Positions 1 to 9,328 of a stretch of DNA of 59,862 nt are shown here, piece by piece. The notes beneath the pieces are model-generated. The model made no database searches. It was not told the DNA's origin and saw only the letters and a program-made list of their open reading frames with translations. The position numbers and the translations under genes are program-made. Source of the DNA: Rhodospirillaceae bacterium bin65 (lineage in GTDB: Bacteria > Pseudomonadota > Alphaproteobacteria > Bin65); assembly GCA_002238725.1 (NCBI GenBank), contig MPMX01000025.1, positions 1 through 59,862 on the forward strand, given 5' to 3'. The first letter of the stretch is position 1, and each line of letters opens with the position of its first letter.

Positions 1-245
1 CTTCTTGTGGGTCATGAACAGCCTCTTCTGGCGATCGGTTATGTGACGCCCGGGCAACGCCGCACTCCCCTGCTGGGAAAGCGTCACCGTTCGCCCGGCC
101 GGCCGAATCCGCCAGAAGGCCCGGGGGAAAATTTTGCGAGGCGGCGGCCCGGAACTACGGTCGGGCTACGCCCTCCCTCCGTTCCGGGCCGCCGCCTTCC
201 CCCGTCTCATCCTGATTGACGCTGGAGTCTCATCCTGTTTGTCGC
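1..245 (-). mobile_element. Probable insertion-sequence end (partial)
   Basis: On the minus strand an ATG at 15 begins a reading frame (MTHKK) that runs off the window, preceded by AGAGG at good spacing. Behind it are a 16-bp inverted repeat and two direct copies of GTCTCATCCTG (about 208-218 and 228-238, plus strand). Repeated short sites next to a transposase start are typical of IS21-family ends, where the transposase binds tandem sites. No transposase domain is visible, so this is an inference. It borders the trailer side of the CRISPR array. Confidence 0.35.
140..196. repeat. Inverted repeat, 16-bp perfect arms
   Basis: GGCGGCGGCCCGGAAC (140-155) is exactly complementary to GTTCCGGGCCGCCGCC (181-196), with a 25-nt loop. 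It lies between the presumed transposase start and the repeated element end. It could act as a terminator shielding the element from outside transcription, but there is no U-tract. Confidence 0.7.
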
Positions 246-285
246 GCCGCAAGGGCGAGCTCACCGTGTTCGACGAACAGAACTG

Positions 286-3104
286 GCTTCAATGAGGCCG
301 GGGCGCGCGCGCCCCGGATGCGTCCCATGCCCGGATCTCGCGCCCGACGATGAACACGCTTCAATGAGGCCGGGGCGCGCGCGCCCCGGATGCAGGCGAT
401 GTTGGTGATGAGCGGCCCCACCGATCCTTGCTTCAATGAGGCCGGGGCGCGCGCGCCCCGGATGCGTCGAACGCCGCCCGGCCACCGCCCTCGCTTCGGT
501 CGCTTCAATGAGGCCGGGGCGCGCGCGCCCCGGATGCGCCGCTGTAGGGCGGTATCGCGTCGCCGCAAATCGACAGCTTCAATGAGGCCGGGGCGCGCGC
601 GCCCCGGATGCGATGGCGTGCCACTCTGCCGAGCCCTGCTCGAGGTCGCTTCAATGAGGCCGGGGCGCGCGCGCCCCGGATGCGCCGTCTCTGCGCTTTG
701 CCCCGGAACTGCCCTACCGCGACGCTTCAATGAGGCCGGGGCGCGCGCGCCCCGGATGCTCGAGAGGAAGCTGTTCGGGTTCCGCGTCACCCCGTGCTTC
801 AATGAGGCCGGGGCGCGCGCGCCCCGGATGCGTCTACCAGGCCGTCGAACGCAACAAGGTCTCGCCGGCTTCAATGAGGCCGGGGCGCGCGCGCCCCGGA
901 TGCCGGGAGCGGTGGCTGTCCGGCTCGCTCGCCGAGAGATCGCTTCAATGAGGCCGGGGCGCGCGCGCCCCGGATGCTTCGACAGAACATCAAGCGGAAC
1001 GTCCAGCGCCTCGGCCAGCTTCAATGAGGCCGGGGCGCGCGCGCCCCGGATGCAGCGCTCTACCATGATCGTCTGGCCGTCGTCGCCTACGCGCTTCAAT
1101 GAGGCCGGGGCGCGCGCGCCCCGGATGCCGGCGAGCCACAGGGTTCCATCCCGAGAATCAACCGGCTTCAATGAGGCCGGGGCGCGCGCGCCCCGGATGC
1201 TCATGAGTATCCACAAGATGAGGACACCGACGAGCGCGCTTCAATGAGGCCGGGGCGCGCGCGCCCCGGATGCGTCCGTTCGAATTCTAGCGGCCAACCC
1301 ATACCAACCCCGCTTCAATGAGGCCGGGGCGCGCGCGCCCCGGATGCATATCCACGTGTAATAGCCATTAAACGGCATAGATAGCTTCAATGAGGCCGGG
1401 GCGCGCGCGCCCCGGATGCGGTGTTCATGAACACGGCGGCCGGGTTCCGACGAATGCTTCAATGAGGCCGGGGCGCGCGCGCCCCGGATGCGTCACAGGT
1501 GGGGTAGTCAAACCACCCTTACCATCAGCTTCAATGAGGCCGGGGCGCGCGCGCCCCGGATGCGCCGCGTCTACCGCCCGCTTGCGCGAGGGCCTGGAGG
1601 GCTTCAATGAGGCCGGGGCGCGCGCGCCCCGGATGCACCTTGTAGGTCTCGCCGCCGTGCGTATAGCGATCCTCGCTTCAATGAGGCCGGGGCGCGCGCG
1701 CCCCGGATGCTGACGGACGAAAACGCCAGCGGCGTCACCGATCTCATGCTTCAATGAGGCCGGGGCGCGCGCGCCCCGGATGCCCCGCGCCACCTGTTCA
1801 TGGTTCTGCGCCATGGCAATGCTTCAATGAGGCCGGGGCGCGCGCGCCCCGGATGCTCCGCCGCATTGAAGAGGAGATAATCCCCATGCCCATGGGCTTC
1901 AATGAGGCCGGGGCGCGCGCGCCCCGGATGCCTCTTCCGGGGGCTGGAAATGAGCGCGCCGCGCGTCCATGCTTCAATGAGGCCGGGGCGCGCGCGCCCC
2001 GGATGCCACCCGGTTTCCGGGTGCGCGGTAGCGGTAGCTGTTGGCTTCAATGAGGCCGGGGCGCGCGCGCCCCGGATGCCTCCCCGGATGTAGGTCCCTG
2101 CCGGAATAGCTCCCGAGCTTCAATGAGGCCGGGGCGCGCGCGCCCCGGATGCGGGGAGAGCCATTACACTAGCCTCAAGTTTGTGCCAGGCTTCAATGAG
2201 GCCGGGGCGCGCGCGCCCCGGATGCCGCCGCAGTTGAACCTTGCGGACGCACCCCCCGTCTTCGCTTCAATGAGGCCGGGGCGCGCGCGCCCCGGATGCC
2301 ACGGCATAGCGGCTCCCCCCCTAGTATCTCTTCGCGGCTTCAATGAGGCCGGGGCGCGCGCGCCCCGGATGCGCTGGCTGTGTGAATGGAGTATGCCATG
2401 AGCAGCAAGGCTTCAATGAGGCCGGGGCGCGCGCGCCCCGGATGCTTCGATGTCAGCGAAGCGGCTCACCGAACCTACCGTGGCTTCAATGAGGCCGGGG
2501 CGCGCGCGCCCCGGATGCTCCACTGGACGCCGTCGCGCCGGTCCATCGATTGCAGGCTTCAATGAGGCCGGGGCGCGCGCGCCCCGGATGCCTTCGCCGA
2601 CGCCCTCAAACGATGCAATGCCAGACGCGCTTCAATGAGGCCGGGGCGCGCGCGCCCCGGATGCTGGTCCCATGGACGCCCGATCTATGCAATGCCGGAC
2701 GGCTTCAATGAGGCCGGGGCGCGCGCGCCCCGGATGCCTTCTGCGAGAGCGACGCCGTGATCGCCGCTTGCATGTGCTTCAATGAGGCCGGGGCGCGCGC
2801 GCCCCGGATGCTTGTCCTCAATCAACGCGGATGCAGCCGTATTACCGAGCTTCAATGAGGCCGGGGCGCGCGCGCCCCGGATGCTGATGGGTATCACCTC
2901 ATCCACGCACCAGTCGACACTATGCTTCAATGAGGCCGGGGCGCGCGCGCCCCGGATGCGATGACGATTCCCGTGACTACGGCCGCAATCGCCAAGCTTC
3001 AATGAGGCCGGGGCGCGCGCGCCCCGGATGCAACGGCACTTCGGCCGGAAGGAAACGCCGTACCTCGCGCTTCAATGAGGCCGGGGCGCGCGCGCCCCGG
3101 ATGC
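286..3104 (-). CRISPR. CRISPR array, 39 repeats and 38 spacers, type I-G
   Basis: A 36-nt repeat starts at 286, 358, 430, 502, 576 and so on to 3069, with spacers of about 36-40 nt. On the plus strand the repeat is GCTTCAATGAGG, then a perfectly palindromic 20-nt core (CCGGGGCGCGCGCGCCCCGG), then ATGC. All copies look identical. Read on the minus strand the repeat ends in ATTGAAGC, which resembles the ATTGAAA(C/G) 5' handle of many type I crRNAs. I therefore infer minus-strand transcription, with the youngest spacers at the 3104 end beside cas2. No decayed terminal repeat is seen at either end. Long open frames through the array are repeat artefacts. Confidence 0.98.
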
Positions 3105-3369
3105 AGGCACCATACAACCTGTTGGCAGCCAAGACAAAATCCAGTCGATTTCGAGCGGTTCGGGAATTTCCCTGCAGCAGGCATCTTTTTGGCATCTCGC
3201 GTATCCTGGCGAACGCCCCGAATCTCCCAGCTATCAACATGTTGTACGGTTTCGAGCGATCCCCGGTATTTCTGCGTTGCCTCACCACTCGAACCGACTC
3301 GGCTGAACTCCCAACGGCTGATTTCGGTGTCAGGCATCGGATTCACAGTCCCTTGAAACGGGTGCATCA
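3105..3369 (-). promoter_or_regulatory. CRISPR leader (inferred)
   Basis: This 265-nt non-coding stretch separates the cas2 stop from the last repeat. Its position between the adaptation genes and the array, and the repeat orientation, make it the likely leader and array promoter. It is less G+C-rich than the array, with runs such as CTTTTTGG and AAAATCC. I did not find a convincing -35/-10 pair on the minus strand, so the array may be partly read through from the cas operon. Confidence 0.6.
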
Positions 3370-3663
3370 TCATACAACAACCGCTTGACGCTCGATCGCT
3401 GAAAATGTCTTGCCGATGCTCATAACAGCGATATCGGTCTTATCTGCTGGCCCTATGTCGATCACGAGAACGTGGTCCTCGCCCGCCTTGATAAGTTCGC
3501 GCAGCTTCGTTTCCAGTTCAGCGCGACGACGACGCGACAGGCGGCACTGGAACACCGATAGCTGGAGCCATTCCCCAAAGCCGTGCATGGTCTTGAAAAC
3601 GCGCCGCCAGCGTCGCGTATCTGAGATGTCGTATGTGACGATGTAGGTGCGCTCATCGCTCAT
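3370..3663 (-). CDS. cas2: CRISPR-associated endonuclease Cas2
   Basis: Small ferredoxin-fold protein that bridges Cas1 dimers in the spacer-integration complex. The 97-residue product begins MSDERTYIVTYDISDTRRW, the usual Cas2 first strand with the YDI motif, and contains the LSVFQCRLS strand typical of the family. I start at the ATG at 3663 because AGGTGG lies about six bases upstream; a GTG at 3672 is in frame but lacks a good site. It follows cas4-cas1 by 12 nt, so the two are almost certainly co-translated, and it is the last gene before the leader. Confidence 0.95.
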   Translation of the reverse strand: MSDERTYIVTYDISDTRRWRRVFKTMHGFGEWLQLSVFQCRLSRRRRAELETKLRELIKAGEDHVLVIDIGPADKTDIAVMSIGKTFSAIERQAVVV

Positions 3664-3675
3664 GGTGACCACCTG

Positions 3676-5412
3676 TCATCGGGGAAGGTAGTGCGGATAA
3701 TCGGGCAGTTCGCCCAGCAGATGGCGGCACAGCAGGCGCGCCTGGAGCAGCAGAAGCCGCCGCATGCTGAGCCGGTAGCCGAACAGCGGGTGGGTGGTTT
3801 CCTGAGAGAGCCGGCGCTCGAACGCGCCGACGAAACGGCGGCGCCCTGCTTGTGTCAGGGACGTGCCGGTGGGAGCGCTGACGAAGTCCCCCGGCGAGAC
3901 CTCGCCGGTGTTGACCGCCGACAGGACCACCGAGTCCGCGATGATCGGCCGAAACGGCTCCATCACGTCGAGGGCGAGCGCGGGCTTTCCGTATCGCGGC
4001 GCATGGAAGAAGCCCCGATAGGGATCGAGACCAACCGTTGCTAGCGCGACGGTCAGATGGCGCGTCAGCATGGCGTATGCGAGCGACAGCATGGCATTTA
4101 CGGGATCGGTCGGAGGACGCCGGTTGCGGGCGTCGAAACGGAACGGCGCCAAGCTATCCCCAGCTTCCGCCGATTCCTTGGTGCCCGGTGGCGTCAGTAG
4201 ATCGGAAAATGCACGGAAGTACGTTGCTGCCGCGTCCCCTTCCAGTCCGAGCAACGCGCTCACCGCAGTCGCGCGCTTCGTCGACCTCCGGGCGGCGTTG
4301 AGCCGGTCCAGCACGACCTTGCGCTGCTCGCGGTCGCCGCGCCAGTTTCGGCGCACAATGGTCCGCTGGTTCACGATCTTCGCGGCGACCAGATCGCGGG
4401 CGAAGGCCAGGCAATAGGTAGGGTCGAAGCTGCGCTGGTACTGCGCCGTTCGGACTTCCACATTGCGGTGGCCAACTCCGTGGGCGATGCCCCGAAACCA
4501 GCCGCCATGGCTGTGGAAGGCGACCGGGATTTCGCGGTCCATGAGCGTGACAAGCGCGGGCGTGGTGATCGAGACGTTCCCGAACAGCGCCACGTCGGAC
4601 ACATCGTTCAATCGCACGGTGGTATCGCCCTGCTCTTCGTCGGCGATCTTGAGGGTTTCGCCTTCCTTCGAAACACGCGCCCTCTGCGACTGGACGATCA
4701 GCGGCAAGGCCTCGTCCGCCCCGATGGCGATGGGGCGGGGCGCCAGATCGGAGCCCCCGAGCGCGCGCATCTCGTCCGGCAGGCAAATGGACACGAGCGC
4801 ACAGCGCGGGCATTTCGGGCTGTCCCGTAAGGGTGGCGGAATACGGCCGTGGGCCACCGTCAGACGGAGCCGGCTCACCGCCTCCCGTGCGGCGAGGCGG
4901 AGTTCATCGTCCAGCGCAATCCGGACCCGCTCGCGGCTCTCGGCATACCAGATGGCGCCTTCCTCGACCCTGTAGCCGTGCTCTTCGAGCAGCAGCGCCT
5001 GAAGGCAAACCTGGACACGCTCCGGCTCGTAGGCCCCCTTCTCGACGTGGGGCCGCTTTCCGCGCTTATAGTCGACCGGCGTAACCGCGCCGTCCTCGGC
5101 CTCGGCAATGTCGATTTTCGCGATAACACCGAGCTTCTCGGACGAGAGCGTCAGAGAGCGGCTGACAACCTTGGTATCGTCGCTCTCCAGAGCTTCGGGA
5201 TCTGGCAACGGTTTGTTGGGTCGGTCGACCCGAGTATGCACCCGCCGCCCGTCCACAGTGTCGCCGGTCTCCGCCCATTCGGCCTGACCCCACATGAGAT
5301 AGGCGAGGCGCGGGCAATAGACGAACTCGTTCACCATCCTTGCCGGGACCAGCGGATGCTCGCCGGTCGCGGACGGCGCGGGGAGATGAAGTTCCAACTG
5401 GGAGGGAGGCAC
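3676..5412 (-). CDS. cas4-cas1: Cas4-Cas1 fusion protein
   Basis: Adaptation enzyme of 578 residues. Residues about 1-225 are a Cas4 RecB-like nuclease. It has the iron-sulfur cysteines at C33 (YCPR), C201, C204 and C210 (KCPRC...SIC), and nuclease residues around D101 and D114-Y-K116, followed by QVCLQALLLEE. Residues about 235-578 are Cas1, with metal-binding E391 (GLEGDAA), H470 (GFFHAPRYG) and E485 (DVMEPFRP). This fusion is characteristic of type I-U/I-G; in Geobacter sulfurreducens it selects TTN motifs during spacer acquisition. The gene begins 5 nt after the Cas8-like gene ends. All catalytic residues I looked for are present. Confidence 0.96.
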   Translation of the reverse strand: MPPSQLELHLPAPSATGEHPLVPARMVNEFVYCPRLAYLMWGQAEWAETGDTVDGRRVHTRVDRPNKPLPDPEALESDDTKVVSRSLTLSSEKLGVIAKIDIAEAEDGAVTPVDYKRGKRPHVEKGAYEPERVQVCLQALLLEEHGYRVEEGAIWYAESRERVRIALDDELRLAAREAVSRLRLTVAHGRIPPPLRDSPKCPRCALVSICLPDEMRALGGSDLAPRPIAIGADEALPLIVQSQRARVSKEGETLKIADEEQGDTTVRLNDVSDVALFGNVSITTPALVTLMDREIPVAFHSHGGWFRGIAHGVGHRNVEVRTAQYQRSFDPTYCLAFARDLVAAKIVNQRTIVRRNWRGDREQRKVVLDRLNAARRSTKRATAVSALLGLEGDAAATYFRAFSDLLTPPGTKESAEAGDSLAPFRFDARNRRPPTDPVNAMLSLAYAMLTRHLTVALATVGLDPYRGFFHAPRYGKPALALDVMEPFRPIIADSVVLSAVNTGEVSPGDFVSAPTGTSLTQAGRRRFVGAFERRLSQETTHPLFGYRLSMRRLLLLQARLLCRHLLGELPDYPHYLPR

Positions 5413-5417
5413 CCAAC

Positions 5418-6398
5418 CTAATCCTGTTCGGACACCATGTTGGCTCTCGTGAAATTCATGAACTTGCCGGACGAGATACGCCGCGCCCGGCGACGCTCGA
5501 CGATACCGAATGCCGCCCGCGTCTCAGACCGATCCAGATGTGGATGACTAAGAAGCGCCCGGATACAGGCGAGGCTGATTGGCTCTCGCCACATTGGCCA
5601 TTCGACGGCAAATCGGCCATCGGCCTCCCGGACACCGCCGACAATCGCCAATTTCACTTCGCCAGCGCGCTGTCTCGGAACAACGGTCAGAACAGAGATA
5701 CCGATGGCGGCGAGCCTGTTAGCTCCGTGTTGCGTGGTTTCCTTGGTCTTGGCGTCCGTCGGATCCCGCGCGCGTAGCGCGTAACGGACGTCTTCGTTAG
5801 GATCCCAACGAAACGACTGGGTAGCGTCTGGCCGCGTCCACGGCGCGAACAGCGCTTCGCGAAGGCACTCACCTTCTGATATCTCGACTTTTCTACCACC
5901 CACGCCGCGATGCGGTGGGGTCGCTTCCCGGGGAATCGAAGCGAGACGCGCCAGAAAGTGCTGATGCCCCTGACCGAACATGAGGCAAAGCGGCGTCGGC
6001 TCGGCCTTTTTGCGGTCGTGGGATATTGCCGCATCGCTGACGAGAGCCGACCACAAATCGGCCGTGTAGGGAGCTTCGTTGGCCTCGGCCGCGACTTGCC
6101 CGAGTCTACGGGCCGTCTCTTGCGGGGGTAGCGTCAAGTCCCGCAGCCCATCGAAATCGTGGCGGGCCGACAAACTGCGCAGCCCTTCCGAGGCAGCCCC
6201 GACAATGGCTGCTTCGTCCGCGGTTTCCGGCACCCGCAGAGCCGGCCGGAGCGGCAATTCATCAAACGTCCAGAAGACTCGCGGCCGCCAGTCCGGCCGC
6301 GTCTCTTCGAGAATGCGCAGCAGGCCCAACAACGCCATGAAGGCCAGCAGGTTGTCGGGTTCCAGCCCCTCGAGGCGATGAGTCGTGCGGCCAGTCAC
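5418..6398 (-). CDS. Type I-G Cas8-like / Cas3-extension-type subunit
   Basis: A 326-residue protein encoded between cas3 and cas4-cas1, overlapping cas3 by 4 nt (ATGA), so translationally coupled. Its N-terminus (RLEGLEPDNLLAFMALLGLL, then FWTFDELPLRP) resembles the start of Csx17/Cas8-type large subunits and the small proteins found beside cas3 in type I-G loci (Csb3 or Cas3-extension families). It is much shorter than the roughly 700-residue Csx17, and no csx17 gene is present in the window. I infer that it takes the Cas8 position, recognising the flanking motif or linking the effector to Cas3. I cannot tell which named family it belongs to. Confidence 0.7.
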   Translation of the reverse strand: MTGRTTHRLEGLEPDNLLAFMALLGLLRILEETRPDWRPRVFWTFDELPLRPALRVPETADEAAIVGAASEGLRSLSARHDFDGLRDLTLPPQETARRLGQVAAEANEAPYTADLWSALVSDAAISHDRKKAEPTPLCLMFGQGHQHFLARLASIPREATPPHRGVGGRKVEISEGECLREALFAPWTRPDATQSFRWDPNEDVRYALRARDPTDAKTKETTQHGANRLAAIGISVLTVVPRQRAGEVKLAIVGGVREADGRFAVEWPMWREPISLACIRALLSHPHLDRSETRAAFGIVERRRARRISSGKFMNFTRANMVSEQD

Positions 6399-9325
6399 GA
6401 GGCGTGCTCCCTTTCCGCTTCCGATGCCCTGTGGTCGGCGAGACGCAGGACCGCTTCAAGATGGGCCAATCCCCATATCCCATATCGGCGCTTGAGGGCC
6501 TCGAATAACGATGGCCAATCGGTGCCATGGAACTCGAAGGCCAGGGACTGCGGACCCGGCTCTTCCGTCTCCAGCTGCCACGCGGGAACATCCAGACATG
6601 GCGGCAAGTCCCCTTCCGCCTCCCGGTCGAGGAAATCGAAGAACGGCCGGCCCAGACCGTGATGGGTCCCGACCAGCCAGAGGACGAGTGCGGGATCTCT
6701 TGCCTCCGCGAAATGGGGATGCGCTCGAGCCATGCGTACGGACAAGGCTTCGTGCCGCCAGCCCTTTGGCAGTCCAGCGCGTGTCCACGCATCCGGCGAA
6801 CATGAGCGACCACTCTTTGCCATTGGCGGCCCGTCAGGGCGGTTCCACGGATCGCCGCCCGATAGCATGATCTGGAAGCGTTGGTCGGCCTTGCCGGCGT
6901 CGTGCAGGAAAGCCGCCAGGCGCAGATCGTCAGCGACATCACCGAGGCCGAGTTTTTGGGCAAACCATTTGGCGAGACCGGCGACGTGGTGGCTGTGGTC
7001 GTCAAGCGGCACCCGTTCGCTGGATGTGTGGGAGGCGTTGTCGTCTTCGGTCGCGGGCAAAGCTGAACCCGGCGCGCTCTTGCCCTTGATTCCTCGCTCC
7101 GCGACAAGGATCGCACCATTTTCCCGTCCCGCGCCGTAAGGAAAATAAATGTCGATTCGCCCATTGGCGCCTCGCAACGCCGCCAAGGGATTCGTCACGT
7201 CGCGGGGTCGCGAATTATTGTCCTCTTGATCGGCCTCTTCCACCTCCACGGAAGAAGGCAGCGCCTCAACAAGCCGTTCCACCAGACTAGAGGTGTCAGT
7301 GGTCTCGTCCGCAATTGTCGCCGACAGTCGGTCCCATTGGGTGTCCGTTCGCACAGAATCTCGTGCAATCCGAACCGCGCATCGCCGCCCCCAATAGGGT
7401 TCGGCCGCGTCATCAGCCACATCCCTGACGATTTCTGCGGAATTGGGCGCCCAACCGAACTCGTCGCAACCGCCGTATTCGGCGGGTACGATCAGGATAT
7501 CCCCCGTTCGCAAGTCCTCCGGCCCCACCACACGAGTGCGCGGATCGCCGGACCCAGCCCAGCGAAAGGCGCGCCGTCCATCCTGCGGCTCTCGGATTTC
7601 TCCCGAAGCCTCTCGCTCTGGCGCGTCGGACATGTCGCCAAGGCTTTCTCCTTGCCGGCCCAGCCAAGCGCGAGCTGTCCAGAGCGGGACTTCGACCGCC
7701 TCGGCGGCGCGCGGTGGAACCAACCGGATCAACTCGTCAAGTGAGCCTTGTTCACCGTCCTTGAGATCGTCTTCGCCAAAATCGCCCCGCCACACGATGG
7801 ATACTCCGGCGGCAGTCCGATCGGCTCCGTGCAGAAACAGTGCGACCTCCGGATCTGCCGCCGGTCGTGGCGATGTCCATGACCAAAGGTCGAGATATCC
7901 CGGCATGACAACGGGAGCGTTTGACCGTTCCGTCGCAAGATCGTTCGAATCGATGCCTGCTTCCGCCAAGCGTTTCGGCAAAGTCTCCACGCCGAAATCC
8001 ACGGTGCCTTCCCGGGCAACCGCTTGAAGCGCTTCCCATGTCTTCCGGATGCGGTCGCCGTAGACGGGATCGTCGGCCTTCTTGGCGATGTCCTCGGGAC
8101 AGGCCAGGATTGCAGCTTCTGTGGAAACTGGCCGTCCGGCCCGATTCAGCCTGCCGAACCGCTGACGGAGCGCATCTAGTGGAGCAGCCTGGGTTACCAG
8201 ACCGTCGAGATCGAGATCGACGCCGACTTCCAGGCATTGGGTTGCGACTACGAATAGGGGTTTCGCTCTCCCGCGAGACTTTGCGCCGGTGCGGAACGGT
8301 GCAAGCGCCTCAACGATCCGGTCCCGGTCCACGTCGCGCGAGCGTCCGATCATCAGTATGACGTCGGTGCCGCCATTGGCGCCCTCTTTCAGCCTTTCCC
8401 TAAAGTTCTCGAAGGTATCTCGCGCGAGGGCCACGCGGTTGACCACGATGCCAACAGCAGGCGACGACAGGTCTTGCTCTTTCAGCCGCTTCATGGTCTC
8501 GCAAGCGGCCGTTGCGAAGGCCTCCGCGACAGACGCGCCGCGCACGACCCTTAGCGAAGCTGGCTTGCGTGCTTCAATCCTCTTCTTCAGTTCGGGATGA
8601 TCCCGATCTTTCGGTAGGAGCGAGAAGTGCCGTGCCGCCGTTTCGCCAGGCGTTGCTGACAGGAGCACTCGTTGCACTTTGGCTCCACCAATCGACCGCA
8701 CGGCGTCGAGCGTTTGCCGGAACGGTTGTGAGAGGTGTGCCTCGTCCAGAAGGATCAGGCTGTCAACACCAAGCAGGCCGGCATGGACGGGCTTCATGCG
8801 GTCGGATACGCCGTATCCGCGAAACAATAGCCGCGAGCCGACCTGATCGACTGTGGAGCAAAGAATCGTCGGCTGCGTTGGCGTCCGAGCCCAATCGTGC
8901 TCCAGCGGCGCACCACCGCGAAGCCGTCCCGCAACCAGCGGTGGCGCGCCGTCGCCCGCGAGCTGTTGCAGACGGCGTGCAACTTCTCCAACAACGTCAC
9001 GCCCGTCCGCAACTTCGCTCAGCGGGTCGCAAAGCGCTTTGGCGATCTTCTCCGCGCGTGTGAATGCATCGTCCACCACGAGACGCCGATCCACTACAAG
9101 GGCGATCCGCAACGCAGCCTTACTTGGCATGTCGGCGCGTAGCGCCAAGTGGAATACCGCCGCGTCCAAGGCTGCGGTCTTTCCTACGCCGGTCGGCAGG
9201 TCCAACACGTCTGGCCATGTGTCACAGTCGGCGAGCCCTTCCACCAAAGCCTGCTGCCACGGAAACGGGCGATGACCATGGATGGCACGAAAAAATTCGT
9301 CGAAGTCGGCCGGACGCAGACCCAT
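6395..9325 (-). CDS. cas3: CRISPR helicase-nuclease Cas3 (helicase then HD)
   Basis: 976-residue interference nuclease-helicase that degrades DNA marked by the effector. The superfamily 2 helicase comes first: Walker A LPTGVGKT (about 43-50), DEAH at 193-196, LLSATPGE, and the late motif RQRFGRLNRAGRP. The HD nuclease domain is C-terminal: H808-D809 in AAFLHDAGKADQRF, then RHEALS and THHGLG near 887-891. Helicase-first order is the arrangement expected for type I-U/I-G and is opposite to most type I Cas3 proteins. The gene starts 3 nt after csb2 ends and overlaps the next gene by 4 nt. Catalytic motifs look intact. Confidence 0.95.
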   Translation of the reverse strand: MGLRPADFDEFFRAIHGHRPFPWQQALVEGLADCDTWPDVLDLPTGVGKTAALDAAVFHLALRADMPSKAALRIALVVDRRLVVDDAFTRAEKIAKALCDPLSEVADGRDVVGEVARRLQQLAGDGAPPLVAGRLRGGAPLEHDWARTPTQPTILCSTVDQVGSRLLFRGYGVSDRMKPVHAGLLGVDSLILLDEAHLSQPFRQTLDAVRSIGGAKVQRVLLSATPGETAARHFSLLPKDRDHPELKKRIEARKPASLRVVRGASVAEAFATAACETMKRLKEQDLSSPAVGIVVNRVALARDTFENFRERLKEGANGGTDVILMIGRSRDVDRDRIVEALAPFRTGAKSRGRAKPLFVVATQCLEVGVDLDLDGLVTQAAPLDALRQRFGRLNRAGRPVSTEAAILACPEDIAKKADDPVYGDRIRKTWEALQAVAREGTVDFGVETLPKRLAEAGIDSNDLATERSNAPVVMPGYLDLWSWTSPRPAADPEVALFLHGADRTAAGVSIVWRGDFGEDDLKDGEQGSLDELIRLVPPRAAEAVEVPLWTARAWLGRQGESLGDMSDAPEREASGEIREPQDGRRAFRWAGSGDPRTRVVGPEDLRTGDILIVPAEYGGCDEFGWAPNSAEIVRDVADDAAEPYWGRRCAVRIARDSVRTDTQWDRLSATIADETTDTSSLVERLVEALPSSVEVEEADQEDNNSRPRDVTNPLAALRGANGRIDIYFPYGAGRENGAILVAERGIKGKSAPGSALPATEDDNASHTSSERVPLDDHSHHVAGLAKWFAQKLGLGDVADDLRLAAFLHDAGKADQRFQIMLSGGDPWNRPDGPPMAKSGRSCSPDAWTRAGLPKGWRHEALSVRMARAHPHFAEARDPALVLWLVGTHHGLGRPFFDFLDREAEGDLPPCLDVPAWQLETEEPGPQSLAFEFHGTDWPSLFEALKRRYGIWGLAHLEAVLRLADHRASEAEREHAS

Positions 9326-9328
9326 GGG

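Noticed and set aside
230..3002. Many long open reading frames on both strands within the array, encoding repeated RGARAPASLK or MRPGRARPGC units
   Set aside because: They arise because the 36-nt repeat is a multiple of three and G+C-rich without stops; they are not genes.
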